Source: Oscillospiraceae bacterium
GTDB taxonomy: Bacteria; Bacillota; Clostridia; Oscillospirales; Ruminococcaceae
Direction of reading: 5' to 3'
Assembly (NCBI GenBank): GCA_029006135.1
Contig: JAQXGE010000007.1
Location: 1-64,000, forward strand
DNA length: 64,000 nucleotides
This document shows, one piece after another, positions 51,401 through 60,748 of the stretch (position 1 is the stretch's first letter; the number at the start of each line of letters is the position of its first letter). The position numbers were made by a program, and so were the translations under genes. The notes beneath the pieces are model-generated. The model saw only the letters and a program-made list of their open reading frames with translations. It had not been told where the DNA came from and searched no databases.

Positions 51401-53020
51401 GTCGGGCTTATCTCTCCCCCGCCGCATCATGATATCTATTCCATCGAGGACCTGGCTCAGCTGATTTACGACCTCAAGTGTTCCAACCGCAAGGCTGCCA
51501 TCAACGTTAAGCTGGTCAGCGAAGCCGGTGTCGGCACGATTGCGGCCGGCGTTGCCAAAGCCGGTGCGGAAGTTATCCTGATTTCCGGATTTGACGGCGG
51601 CACCGGTGCTGCGCCGCGCAACTCGATTCATAATGCAGGACTCCCCTGGGAGCTTGGCATTGCCGAAGCTCATCAGTGCCTGATTATGAACGGTCTGCGC
51701 TCCCGCGTCCGCATTGAGGCGGACAGCAAACTGATGAGCGGCCGCGATGTTGCCATTGCTGCTCTGCTGGGCGCCGAAGAATTCGGTTTTGGCACCGGCC
51801 CGCTGGTTGCCATGGGCTGCGTGATGATGCGCGTCTGCAACCTGGACACCTGCCCCATGGGCATCTGCACCCAGAACCCTGAACTGCGCAAGAACTTCCG
51901 CGGCAAGCCGGAGTACGTCATGAACTTCATGCGCTTCATGGCGCAGGATCTGCGGGAATATATGGCGCGTCTTGGCGTGCGCACCGTGGACGAGCTGGTT
52001 GGCCGCACGGATTTGCTTAGGGTTCGCCCTGCCCCGGCAGGTTCCCGCGCAAGTGAGATGGACCTCAATGCGCTGCTCAACAACCCGCTCATTGAAAACA
52101 GCAACGTCCACTTCCAGCCCGAGGATGTTTATGACTTTGAACTGGAAAAGACCCCGGACATGAAGGTTCTCATGAAGAAATTCAAGAAGTCCTTCGATAT
52201 GGCTGAGCCGAAGCCCATGACGGTGGAATTGCAGGTGGGCAACACCGACCGTGCTTTCGGCACGATTTTCGGCAGTGAGATTACCCGCAAGTTCGGCAAC
52301 ACCCTGCCGGAGGACACTTTCCACGTTGTCTGTCATGGCTATGGCGGGCAGAGTTTCGGCGCCTTCATTCCCGCAGGCCTGACGCTCGAACTGATTGGTG
52401 ACTCCAACGACTATATGGGCAAGGGTCTTTCCGGCGGCAAGCTGATTGTCTATCCGCCTAAGGATGTCACCTATGACCGCAGCGAAAACATTGTCATCGG
52501 CAATGTGGCACTCTACGGCGCGACCGGCGGCAAAGCGTTCATCAACGGCGTGGCCGGCGAGCGCTTCTGCGTCCGCAATTCCGGTGCCACGGCGGTTGTG
52601 GAAGGCGTTGGCGATCACGGCTGTGAATATATGACCGGCGGCACCGTAGTCGTGCTCGGCAAAACGGGCAAAAACTTTGCAGCCGGCATGAGCGGCGGCA
52701 TTGCCTATGTGCTCGATGAGGACTGGGATTTCTATACCCGCGTCAACAAAGACATGGTGAGTTTGGAACCTGTTGAGCACAAATATGATGTTTCGCTGCT
52801 CAAAGACCTCATCCGTGAGCACGTTGAAGCGACCGGTTCCCCGCGCGGCAAGGAGATTCTTGACAACTTCGGTGCATATCTGCCCAAGTTCAAGAAAGTT
52901 CTTCCCCACGACTATGACAAGATGCTCCGCCTGATTGCCCAGATGGAAGAAAAGGGCGAGGACAGCGAGCAGGCACAGATTGAAGCGTTCTACGCAATGA
53001 AGAACGCCGTCAACAAGTAA
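48464..53020 (+). CDS. gltB: Glutamate synthase large subunit
   Basis: [101 protein letters not shown]. Confidence 0.98.
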   Translation: [1518 protein letters not shown]

Positions 53021-53034
53021 GGGAGGCAGAAATC

Positions 53035-54516
53035 ATGGGTAAACCGACAGGATTTATGGAAATCGACCGGCGGACCAGCACCGAGCTGCCGCCTGAAGAA
53101 CGAATCAAAAACTTCAATGAATTTCATCTGCCTCTGCCCCAGGATGAGCAGCAGGCGCAGGGCGCGCGCTGTATGGACTGCGGCGTACCGTTCTGTCAAA
53201 GCGGCATGATGATCGGCGGCATGGCCAGCGGCTGTCCGCTCAACAACCTGATTCCTGAGTGGAATGACCTGGTATATCAGGGCAAGTGGGATCTTGCGCT
53301 GCACCGTTTGATGTCCACCAACCGTTTTCCTGAGTTCACGAGCCGGGTCTGCCCCGCGCTGTGCGAGGCTGCCTGCACCTGCGGCTATACCACCGGTGCA
53401 CCCGTTTCCGTCAAGGAGAACGAGCACGCCATCATCGAATACGGCTACGAGCATGACCTTCTGGTTCCCTGCCCCCCGCCCACGCGCACCGGCAAAACCG
53501 TGGCCGTGGTGGGCTCAGGCCCGGCAGGTCTGGCTGTAGCTGATTACCTGAACAAGCGCGGCCATTCCGTCACCGTATATGAGCGTGAGGACCGTCTGGG
53601 CGGACTTTTAATGTATGGCATCCCCAACATGAAGCTGGAAAAGCAGGTCATTGACCGCCGTACTGATATTATGAAGGCCGAGGGCATCAGTTTTGTGACG
53701 GGTGCTGACATTGGCGGCAATGTTTCCGCTGATGAAATTCTTGGCAGCCACGATGCCGTGGTTCTTGCCTGCGGTGCCAAACAGGCGCGCGACATTGAGG
53801 TTCCCGGCCGGGACGCCCAGGGCATTTACTTTGCCGTGGACGACCTGACCAGCGTCACGCGCAGTCTGCTTGACTCCGGCTTTGCCGATGGCCGTGCCAT
53901 AAGTGCAGAGGGCAAAAAAGTTTTGGTCATTGGCGGCGGCGACACCGGAAACGACTGTGTAGGCACTGCCATCCGTCAGGGCTGTTCCAGTGTGGTTCAG
54001 CTTGAGATGATGCCCTGCCCGCCCACTGAGCGCACGCCCGCAAACGCCTGGCCGGAATGGCCCAAAGTGCTGAAAACTGACTACGGTCAGCAGGAGGCGA
54101 TTGCCGTCTTTGGCAATGACCCACGCATCTACCAGACGACCGTCAAAGAGTTCTATAAAAACGAGGCTGGCCAAGTCTGCGGCGCGCTCATCTCCAAGCT
54201 GGAGAGCAAGGTTGTGGACGAAGCCACCGGCCGCCGTGCGATGGTTCCCACCGGTGAGGAGTTCACCGTGGACTGTGACCTTGTGCTGATTGCGGCCGGC
54301 TTTACCGGCTGCCAGCCCTATGTAGCAGATGCCTTTGGCGTGGATTTAACGCGCCGCGGTACGGTTGCCGACACGATGTATGCCACGAGTGTTCCCAAGG
54401 TGTTCTGCTGCGGTGATATGCGCCGCGGTCAGAGCCTTGTTGTATGGGCTCTGCGGGAAGGCCGCGATGCGGCCGCCGAGGTCGATAAGAGCCTGATGGG
54501 CTACACGAACCTGTAA
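53035..54516 (+). CDS. gltD: Glutamate synthase small subunit
   Basis: MGKPTGFMEIDRRTSTELPPEERIKNFNEFHLPL; CMDCGVPFC; VVGSGPAGLAVADYLNKRGHSVTVYERED. Confidence 0.98.
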   Translation: MGKPTGFMEIDRRTSTELPPEERIKNFNEFHLPLPQDEQQAQGARCMDCGVPFCQSGMMIGGMASGCPLNNLIPEWNDLVYQGKWDLALHRLMSTNRFPEFTSRVCPALCEAACTCGYTTGAPVSVKENEHAIIEYGYEHDLLVPCPPPTRTGKTVAVVGSGPAGLAVADYLNKRGHSVTVYEREDRLGGLLMYGIPNMKLEKQVIDRRTDIMKAEGISFVTGADIGGNVSADEILGSHDAVVLACGAKQARDIEVPGRDAQGIYFAVDDLTSVTRSLLDSGFADGRAISAEGKKVLVIGGGDTGNDCVGTAIRQGCSSVVQLEMMPCPPTERTPANAWPEWPKVLKTDYGQQEAIAVFGNDPRIYQTTVKEFYKNEAGQVCGALISKLESKVVDEATGRRAMVPTGEEFTVDCDLVLIAAGFTGCQPYVADAFGVDLTRRGTVADTMYATSVPKVFCCGDMRRGQSLVVWALREGRDAAAEVDKSLMGYTNL

Positions 54517-54581
54517 CTCACCCCCGCCGCATAGTCCCGGCGCCTTAGCGCCAAACAGATTTTACAATCTTCACCATCCGT

Positions 54582-54634
54582 TTTCCCCTTCGTTCCAACC
54601 GGTTTTGCCGGAAAGAGCGGAGGGGATTTTTTTG
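54582..54634 (+). terminator. Terminator after gltD
   Basis: CCCCTTCGTTCC ... GGAAAGAGCGGAGGGGATTTTTTT. Confidence 0.7.
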
Positions 54635-54653
54635 CATTTTACAAAAAGTACAT

Positions 54654-54744
54654 AAATTTATTTAGGTAATTTGCTTGACATATCCTTTGGCGTAGTGTAT
54701 GATAATCCCGTTCCAAATTTATCTAAATATTTTTAGATAAATTT
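54654..54744 (+). promoter_or_regulatory. fab operon promoter with two related operator-like repeats
   Basis: TTGACA (54675-54680)-N17-TATGAT (54698-54703); perfect IR AAATTTATCTAAA-TATT-TTTAGATAAATTT (54715-54744); imperfect copy AAATTTATTTAGGTAATTT (54654-54672). Confidence 0.85.
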
Positions 54745-54771
54745 AATAAATTATGAACAGGAGAACCTACC

Positions 54772-54999
54772 ATGACTTTTGATGAACTGAAGAATATCGT
54801 TGTTGACACCCTGAGCTGCGATGAGGAGAAGGTTACCATGGAGGCAAGCCTTGCCGATGATTTGCAGGCAGACAGCCTGGATGCTGTCGAGCTGAATATG
54901 GCGCTCGAGGAGGCCTGCGGGCTTTCCATTCCCGATGAGGAACTGGGCAATATGAAGACCGTCGGTGACATCTTCAACTACATCACCGCACACGCCTGA
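54772..54999 (+). CDS. acpP: Acyl carrier protein
   Basis: ASLADDLQADSLDAVELNMALEEACGLSIPDEE. Confidence 0.97.
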   Translation: MTFDELKNIVVDTLSCDEEKVTMEASLADDLQADSLDAVELNMALEEACGLSIPDEELGNMKTVGDIFNYITAHA

Positions 55000-55010
55000 G
55001 GGCAAAAGCA

Positions 55011-55892
55011 ATGAGCAGTGTGAGTAATCTGTTTAGTGCGGGCCGGGAGCGGACGTTCCAGTTAAAAGCCCGCAAAGAGGCCGGTACTGCCGCCCCCGTG
55101 TGGCAGGCGCCTCAGTTTGTAACCTGCAAAAAATGTGAGCGCCGCGCCACACGCCAGGTCTGGGCAAAAAGTTTGTATGTCTGCCCCAACTGCGGGATGC
55201 ACCAGCCCATTGGCGGGTATTACCGGCTGAGCCTTGTGCTGGACCACGGAAGCTTTCAGGAATTGGACGCCGGCCTTGCGCCAAAAAACGTACTGGATTT
55301 CCCGGGTTATGACGAAAAGCTCAGCGCACAGCAGCACAAAACGGGTCTTGAGGAAGCTGTTGTGACAGCCTGCGGGCGGATTGGCGGTGTACCTGTTGTT
55401 GCCGCCGTTCTCGACAGCCGCTTTTTTATGGGCAGCATGAGTTCTGCGGTAGGTGAGAAAATCACCCGCGCCATCGAACACGCCGGTGCCAAACATATGC
55501 CGCTTGTCATTTTTTCTGCCAGCGGCGGTGCGCGGATGCAGGAGGGCATTTTCAGCCTGATGCAGATGGCCAAGACCACCGCCGCACTGGAACGGTTCAG
55601 TGAAAAAGGCGGGCTTTTTATCAGTGTACTCACCCACCCCACCACCGGCGGCGTAACAGCCAGCTTTGCGAGCTTGGGTGACATCATGCTGGCCGAGCCT
55701 GACGCACTCATTGGTTTTGCCGGACCGCGCGTCATTGAACAGACCATCGGCGAAAAGCTGCCTGATGGATTTCAGCGCAGTGAATTTCAGTTGGAGCATG
55801 GATTTGTGGACGCGGTCGTCCCCCGTAATAAAATGCGGGAGACATTGGCGCAGCTTCTTCAGCTTCACGCCTCAGGGAGGAAACGCAATTGA
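55011..55892 (+). CDS. accD: Acetyl-CoA carboxylase carboxyltransferase subunit beta
   Basis: Zn ribbon [44 protein letters not shown]. Confidence 0.97.
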   Translation: MSSVSNLFSAGRERTFQLKARKEAGTAAPVWQAPQFVTCKKCERRATRQVWAKSLYVCPNCGMHQPIGGYYRLSLVLDHGSFQELDAGLAPKNVLDFPGYDEKLSAQQHKTGLEEAVVTACGRIGGVPVVAAVLDSRFFMGSMSSAVGEKITRAIEHAGAKHMPLVIFSASGGARMQEGIFSLMQMAKTTAALERFSEKGGLFISVLTHPTTGGVTASFASLGDIMLAEPDALIGFAGPRVIEQTIGEKLPDGFQRSEFQLEHGFVDAVVPRNKMRETLAQLLQLHASGRKRN

Positions 55893-56845
55893 TTAAGGAC
55901 ACACTCAAAGAGTTGGAAACGTTGGAAGCGCAGATGGCCGCCCTTGGCTCCGATGCGCCGGATGAAGCCAACGGCTTTGACGAGGACCGCCGCACCTCCC
56001 ATGCCGCCGCACTTGCTCAAATGCAGCAGCGGCACAGTGAGCTGCTTGAAAGCTGCGAAACCCTCACCGCCGAGGATCGGGTCTTTCTGGCCCGGCACCC
56101 GCACCGTCCTCACATTGATGAATGGATTGATGCGCTGTTCACGGACTTCTTTGAGCAGCGCGGCGACCGCCAGTGCAAGGAGGATGCCGCCATACTCGGC
56201 GGCATTGCCCGATACCACGGGATGCCCGTGACGGTGCTGGGACATCGCAAGGGCGGGAACATTGAGGAGAACCTCAAATACAATTTCGGAATGCCAGGTC
56301 CCGAAGGGTACCGCAAAGCGCTGCGCATCATGAAGCAGGCCGAAAAGTTCGGCAGGCCCATCATCACTTTCATTGACACTCCCGGTGCCTACCCCGGCAA
56401 GGAAGCCGAGGAACGTGGGCAGGGCGAAGCCATTGCCCGCAACCTGATGGAGATGAGTGGCCTGACCGTTCCGGTCATTGCCGTTGTGACGGGTGAAGGC
56501 TCAAGCGGCGGCGCACTTGGGTTGGGTGTTGCCAACCGCATCCTGATGCTGGAAAATGCAGTGTATTCGGTTTTGAGTCCCGAAGGGTTTGCCAGTATCC
56601 TCTGGAAAGATTCCAGCCGCAGCGGCGAGGCCTGTGAGATGATGAAGCTCACCGCACAGGACCTTTACCGCGATGGGATTGTGGAGGAAGTTATTCCCGA
56701 GCCGCTCGGCGGTGCTCAGCGCGACCACGGCAAAATGTTTGCCGCACTGGATTTGGCACTTGAAAAGCACCTTGCGCGGCTGTGCCGCATGAGTGGGCGG
56801 GCGCTTGCAGACCAGCGCTACAAAAAATTCCGTCAGATAGGGTGA
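55889..56845 (+). CDS. accA: Acetyl-CoA carboxylase carboxyltransferase subunit alpha
   Basis: [53 protein letters not shown]. Confidence 0.97.
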   Translation: MIKDTLKELETLEAQMAALGSDAPDEANGFDEDRRTSHAAALAQMQQRHSELLESCETLTAEDRVFLARHPHRPHIDEWIDALFTDFFEQRGDRQCKEDAAILGGIARYHGMPVTVLGHRKGGNIEENLKYNFGMPGPEGYRKALRIMKQAEKFGRPIITFIDTPGAYPGKEAEERGQGEAIARNLMEMSGLTVPVIAVVTGEGSSGGALGLGVANRILMLENAVYSVLSPEGFASILWKDSSRSGEACEMMKLTAQDLYRDGIVEEVIPEPLGGAQRDHGKMFAALDLALEKHLARLCRMSGRALADQRYKKFRQIG

Positions 56846-56858
56846 GAAAGGGTAACGC

Positions 56859-57815
56859 ATGGAAGGACTTAAGCTGATTGCCACAGGCGGAGCGCGCCCC
56901 GGCCGTCTCGTCACCAACGAAGAACTGAGCAAAACGGTGGACACAAGTGACGAGTGGATTTCCACCCGCACCGGCATCCGCCAGAGATATTTCTGTACGC
57001 CGGAGCAAAACGCGGCCACGCTAGCCATTGAAGCGGCACAGCAGGCACTCGAACGAAGCGGGCTGTCCCCCGCTCAGATTGACTGCTGTGTCTGCGCCAC
57101 GCTTTCCGGGCCGACTGCCTCGCCCAGTGTTGCCTGTCAGGTTCAGCGTGCGCTCGGGCTGCCGGAAAATCGGCCAGCGTTCGATGTAAACGCCGCGTGT
57201 TCCGGTTTTATCTATGGCACGGCCGCAGCACACGGCCTGCTCACAACACTGGGAGGGCGCTATGCGCTCGTCATCGGATGCGAAGCGCTTTCCCGCCTGA
57301 TGGACCCCACTGACCGCTCCACCTGTGTGCTGTTCGGTGACGGTGCAGGCGCGGTCGTGTTCGAGTTATCATCGGATACCGTTTTTGCGGTATCCCTCGG
57401 CGCACGCGGAGATGACGCCATTCGGGTGGGCGGGCCAAACCCTTCCGGCAGTGAACCGATTCAGATGGACGGCAAAGCAGTCTTTCGTTTTGCTGTCAGC
57501 GCACTTCCCCTCTGCCTGAATGAAGTTTTGGGCAAAGCACAGCTGACACTGGATGATCTTGACTGGGTTGTCTGCCATCAGGCAAACAGCCGCATTATCG
57601 ACCACTGTGTGCGGCATCTTGGTGCCAATCCCGCAAAGTTTTATAAAAACATGGACCGTTTTGGCAACACCAGCGCTGCAAGCATCCCGGTCGCACTCAA
57701 CGAAATGGCCGAGACTGGGCTTCTTGTTCCTGGTCAGACCCTCGGGTGCATCGGTTTTGGCGGCGGACTGACCTGGGGCGGAATGCTGCTTCAGTATAAG
57801 GGAGTCAAACAATGA
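56859..57815 (+). CDS. fabH: 3-oxoacyl-ACP synthase III
   Basis: TSDEWISTRTGIRQRYF; NAACSGFIYGTAAAHGLL; CHQANSRIID; GNTSAASIPVAL. Confidence 0.97.
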   Translation: MEGLKLIATGGARPGRLVTNEELSKTVDTSDEWISTRTGIRQRYFCTPEQNAATLAIEAAQQALERSGLSPAQIDCCVCATLSGPTASPSVACQVQRALGLPENRPAFDVNAACSGFIYGTAAAHGLLTTLGGRYALVIGCEALSRLMDPTDRSTCVLFGDGAGAVVFELSSDTVFAVSLGARGDDAIRVGGPNPSGSEPIQMDGKAVFRFAVSALPLCLNEVLGKAQLTLDDLDWVVCHQANSRIIDHCVRHLGANPAKFYKNMDRFGNTSAASIPVALNEMAETGLLVPGQTLGCIGFGGGLTWGGMLLQYKGVKQ

Positions 57816-58750
57816 AACTTCTCAATGAGATTCTGGGAACAAAATATCCCATCATTCAGGGCGGCATGGCCAACATTGCCACCGGTGAGTTTGCCGCCGC
57901 CTGCTCAAACGCGGGTGCGCTGGGCCTGATTGGCACAGGCGGCATGAAAAATGCCGAGGAGCTGCGCGATCATATCCGCCGCTGCCGCGCTCTCACTGAC
58001 AAGCCGTTCGGTGTGAACATCATGCTCATGCATCCCGAGTCAGACGCATTTGCCCGCGTTGCCGCCGAGGAAAAAGTTCGTGTCGTGACGACCGGTGCAG
58101 GCAATCCGGGCAAATATCTGCCCGCCTGGAAAGAGGCCGGAATTTTTGTCATCCCCGTTGTATCCGCCGCTGTACTGGCCCGTCATCTTGAAAAAGCCGG
58201 TGCCGATGCCCTCATCGCCGAAGGTACTGAAAGCGGCGGTCATGTAGGGGAAATGACCACGATGGCCCTGGTTCCGCAGGTCGTGGATGCGGTGAGCATC
58301 CCCGTCATTGCTGCCGGAGGAATTGCGGACGGCCGGCAGATGGCCGCCGCGCTGGCGCTGGGTGCCTGCGGCGTTCAGGTCGGGACCTGCCTGCTCGTCA
58401 GTGAAGAGTGCCCCATTCACCCCAACTACAAAGCCGCCCTGCTCAAAGCGAAGGACAGCGACACCATTGTGACCGGGCGCATTGGCGGCACCCCTGTGCG
58501 GGTACTAAAAAACCGCATGAGCCGCGAGTATGTTCGCCAGGAAAAAGCCGGTGCTGACAAGATGGAACTGGAGAAGTTTACGCTCGGCAGCCTGCGCCGT
58601 GCTGTTTTTGAAGGTGACACCAACACGGGAAGCCTCATGGCCGGTCAGGTCTGCGGGATGCTTCACGAAGTACGCCCCGTGGCCGATATTTTGGCTGATT
58701 TGGATCGTGGTGCGAAGCAGCGCATGAAGGCGCTGCAGGAACTATGCTGA
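57812..58750 (+). CDS. fabK: Enoyl-ACP reductase II
   Basis: YPIIQGGMANIATGEFAAACSNAGALGLIGTGGM; DKPFGVNIMLMHP; VVTTGAGNPGKY; VIAAGGIADGRQMAAALALGA. Confidence 0.95.
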   Translation: MKLLNEILGTKYPIIQGGMANIATGEFAAACSNAGALGLIGTGGMKNAEELRDHIRRCRALTDKPFGVNIMLMHPESDAFARVAAEEKVRVVTTGAGNPGKYLPAWKEAGIFVIPVVSAAVLARHLEKAGADALIAEGTESGGHVGEMTTMALVPQVVDAVSIPVIAAGGIADGRQMAAALALGACGVQVGTCLLVSEECPIHPNYKAALLKAKDSDTIVTGRIGGTPVRVLKNRMSREYVRQEKAGADKMELEKFTLGSLRRAVFEGDTNTGSLMAGQVCGMLHEVRPVADILADLDRGAKQRMKALQELC

Positions 58751-59811
58751 CGCTGGCGGGGCACCCGCTCCCTATCCCCATCCTGCAAGGCGGAATGGGC
58801 GTCGGCGTTTCGCTGGGTGGGCTGGCCGGAGCCGTGGCAGCCTGCGGCGGCATGGGGTGCATCAGCACCGCGGACGTTGGCTACCGGGAACCGGATTTTG
58901 CCTCCGCGCCCTTTGAAGCCAACCTGCGCGCGCTCAAAAAAGAAATCCAAAAAGCCAGGGAACTGGCTCACGGCACCGGGATGATTGCCGTCAACGCAAT
59001 GGTTGCGACCCGGCAGTACGCGCAGGCTGTCCGAGTCGCCGCAGAAGCCGGTGCGGATGCAATTATCTGCGGTGCCGGGCTGCCGCTTGATTTGCCCTCA
59101 CTTGTTACAGACCCCGGCGTTGCGATTGCTCCGATTGTATCCAGCGCACGAGCCGCAAAACTCATCTGCAAAAGCTGGATGAAGCGTTACCGCCGTGCAC
59201 CTGACTTTATCGTGATTGAGGGCTGCCGTGCCGGAGGGCATCTTGGGTTTGCCGAGGAAGATCTGCTTGACGGGACCTGTCAGAGCCTTGATGAGATTCT
59301 TCCTGAAGTGCTCTGTGCCATTCATCCTTATGAAGAAGAGATTGGCCGGGACATCCCTGTTTTTGTGGCGGGCGGCGTTTACACCGGAACGGATATGGCG
59401 CACTTCACAAAAAATGGTGCGGCGGGCGTTCAGCTTGCCACACGCTTTATCCCCACCTACGAATGTGATGCCAGCCAAGGATACAAGGATGCTCTGCTTG
59501 CCGCCAAGGAAGAGGACGTGCGCATTATCCACAGTCCTGTGGGTATGCCCGGCCGTGCTTTGGCCACACCGCTGGTCAAAAAGCTCGAGGAAGGCCTGAG
59601 TTTTCCACCGCAGCATTGCTGCGCCTGCATCAAGTCCTGCAATCCTAAGGAAATTCCCTACTGCATCACCCACGCGCTCATTGAAGCCGTCAAGGGCAAT
59701 GTTGAGGAAGGGCTGTTTTTCTGCGGTGCAAACGTGGGGCGGCTCGACAGGATGATGCACGTCAGCGAACTGATGGATGAACTTGTCACCGAATGGAGGT
59801 TACACCAATGA
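58744..59811 (+). CDS. Nitronate monooxygenase-superfamily flavoprotein, FabX-like
   Basis: PIPILQGGMGVGVSLGGLAGAVAACGG; CRAGGHLGF; PVFVAGGVYT; C-terminal HCCACIKSCNPKEIPYC and EEGLFFCGANVGRLDRMMHVSELMDELV. Confidence 0.85.
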   Translation: MLTLAGHPLPIPILQGGMGVGVSLGGLAGAVAACGGMGCISTADVGYREPDFASAPFEANLRALKKEIQKARELAHGTGMIAVNAMVATRQYAQAVRVAAEAGADAIICGAGLPLDLPSLVTDPGVAIAPIVSSARAAKLICKSWMKRYRRAPDFIVIEGCRAGGHLGFAEEDLLDGTCQSLDEILPEVLCAIHPYEEEIGRDIPVFVAGGVYTGTDMAHFTKNGAAGVQLATRFIPTYECDASQGYKDALLAAKEEDVRIIHSPVGMPGRALATPLVKKLEEGLSFPPQHCCACIKSCNPKEIPYCITHALIEAVKGNVEEGLFFCGANVGRLDRMMHVSELMDELVTEWRLHQ

Positions 59812-60746
59812 AACTTGCCTTTTTGTATGCCGGTCAGGGCAGTCAGCACGCCGGGATGGGTGCGGACCTGTATAGCCAGTTTTCCGCCTTCCGCCGCGTA
59901 TTCGATGAAGTTTCCCAAGGTCTTGACTTTGATTTGAAGTCCGTATGCTTTGAGGACCCGGACGGCGTTATCAACGAGACCCAGTACACGCAGCCCTGCA
60001 TGGTCGCCTTTGCGGCCGGTGTGACGCAGGTTCTGCGTGAAGCGGGGATTGTGCCGGATTATGCCGCCGGGCTTTCGCTTGGAGAATACTCGGCGCTCGA
60101 ATGTGCCGGTGTGTTTGATGCCAACACGGCGGTCGAGCTGACCGCATTCCGCGGCAAAGCAATGGCAGAAGCCTCCAAAGACCTTGCCTGCGGGATGACC
60201 GCTGTCATGATGCTGGACCGTGACACTTTGCAGCACTGCTGTGATGAGGCTTCCCATTTGGGTGTTGTCCAGATTTGCAACTACAACTGCCCCGGGCAGT
60301 TAGTCATCGGCGGCGAACAGGCCGCCGTTGATTATGCGGCCGAATTAGCCAAACAGGCCGGTGCAAAGCGCTGCATCCCGTTAAAAGTCAGCGGGCCGTT
60401 CCACACCAGCCTGATGCACCCCGCCGGGGATGCACTGCGGGAGCGGTTTAAGAGCGTACATTTTGCTCCCATGCAGATTCCTGTTCTGTTCAATTGTTTA
60501 GGGCAGGAAAAGCAGGACACGGACACAATCCCGGAACTGCTTGAGCGTCAGGTGCAGAGCAGCGTTCGCTGGGAGGATACCGTGCGGCGTCTGGCCGAAT
60601 TGGGCGTTGATACTATTATTGAAATTGGGCCGGGGAAGGCCCTCTCCGGTTTTGTGAAAAAGACCGTTGGCTCTGCCATTTGCTGCCGCACGGTGGAAAC
60701 CGCCGAACAGCTGGCACAGCTGATTGCTGAAGTCCGGGAGGTGTAA
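59808..60746 (+). CDS. fabD: Malonyl-CoA:ACP transacylase
   Basis: MKLAFLYAGQGSQHAGMG; AAGLSLGEYSAL; GPFHTSLM. Confidence 0.97.
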   Translation: MKLAFLYAGQGSQHAGMGADLYSQFSAFRRVFDEVSQGLDFDLKSVCFEDPDGVINETQYTQPCMVAFAAGVTQVLREAGIVPDYAAGLSLGEYSALECAGVFDANTAVELTAFRGKAMAEASKDLACGMTAVMMLDRDTLQHCCDEASHLGVVQICNYNCPGQLVIGGEQAAVDYAAELAKQAGAKRCIPLKVSGPFHTSLMHPAGDALRERFKSVHFAPMQIPVLFNCLGQEKQDTDTIPELLERQVQSSVRWEDTVRRLAELGVDTIIEIGPGKALSGFVKKTVGSAICCRTVETAEQLAQLIAEVREV

Positions 60747-60748
60747 AA

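Noticed and set aside
50735-52909. 724-aa minus-strand ORF
   Set aside because: Antisense to gltB, whose protein is clearly conserved.
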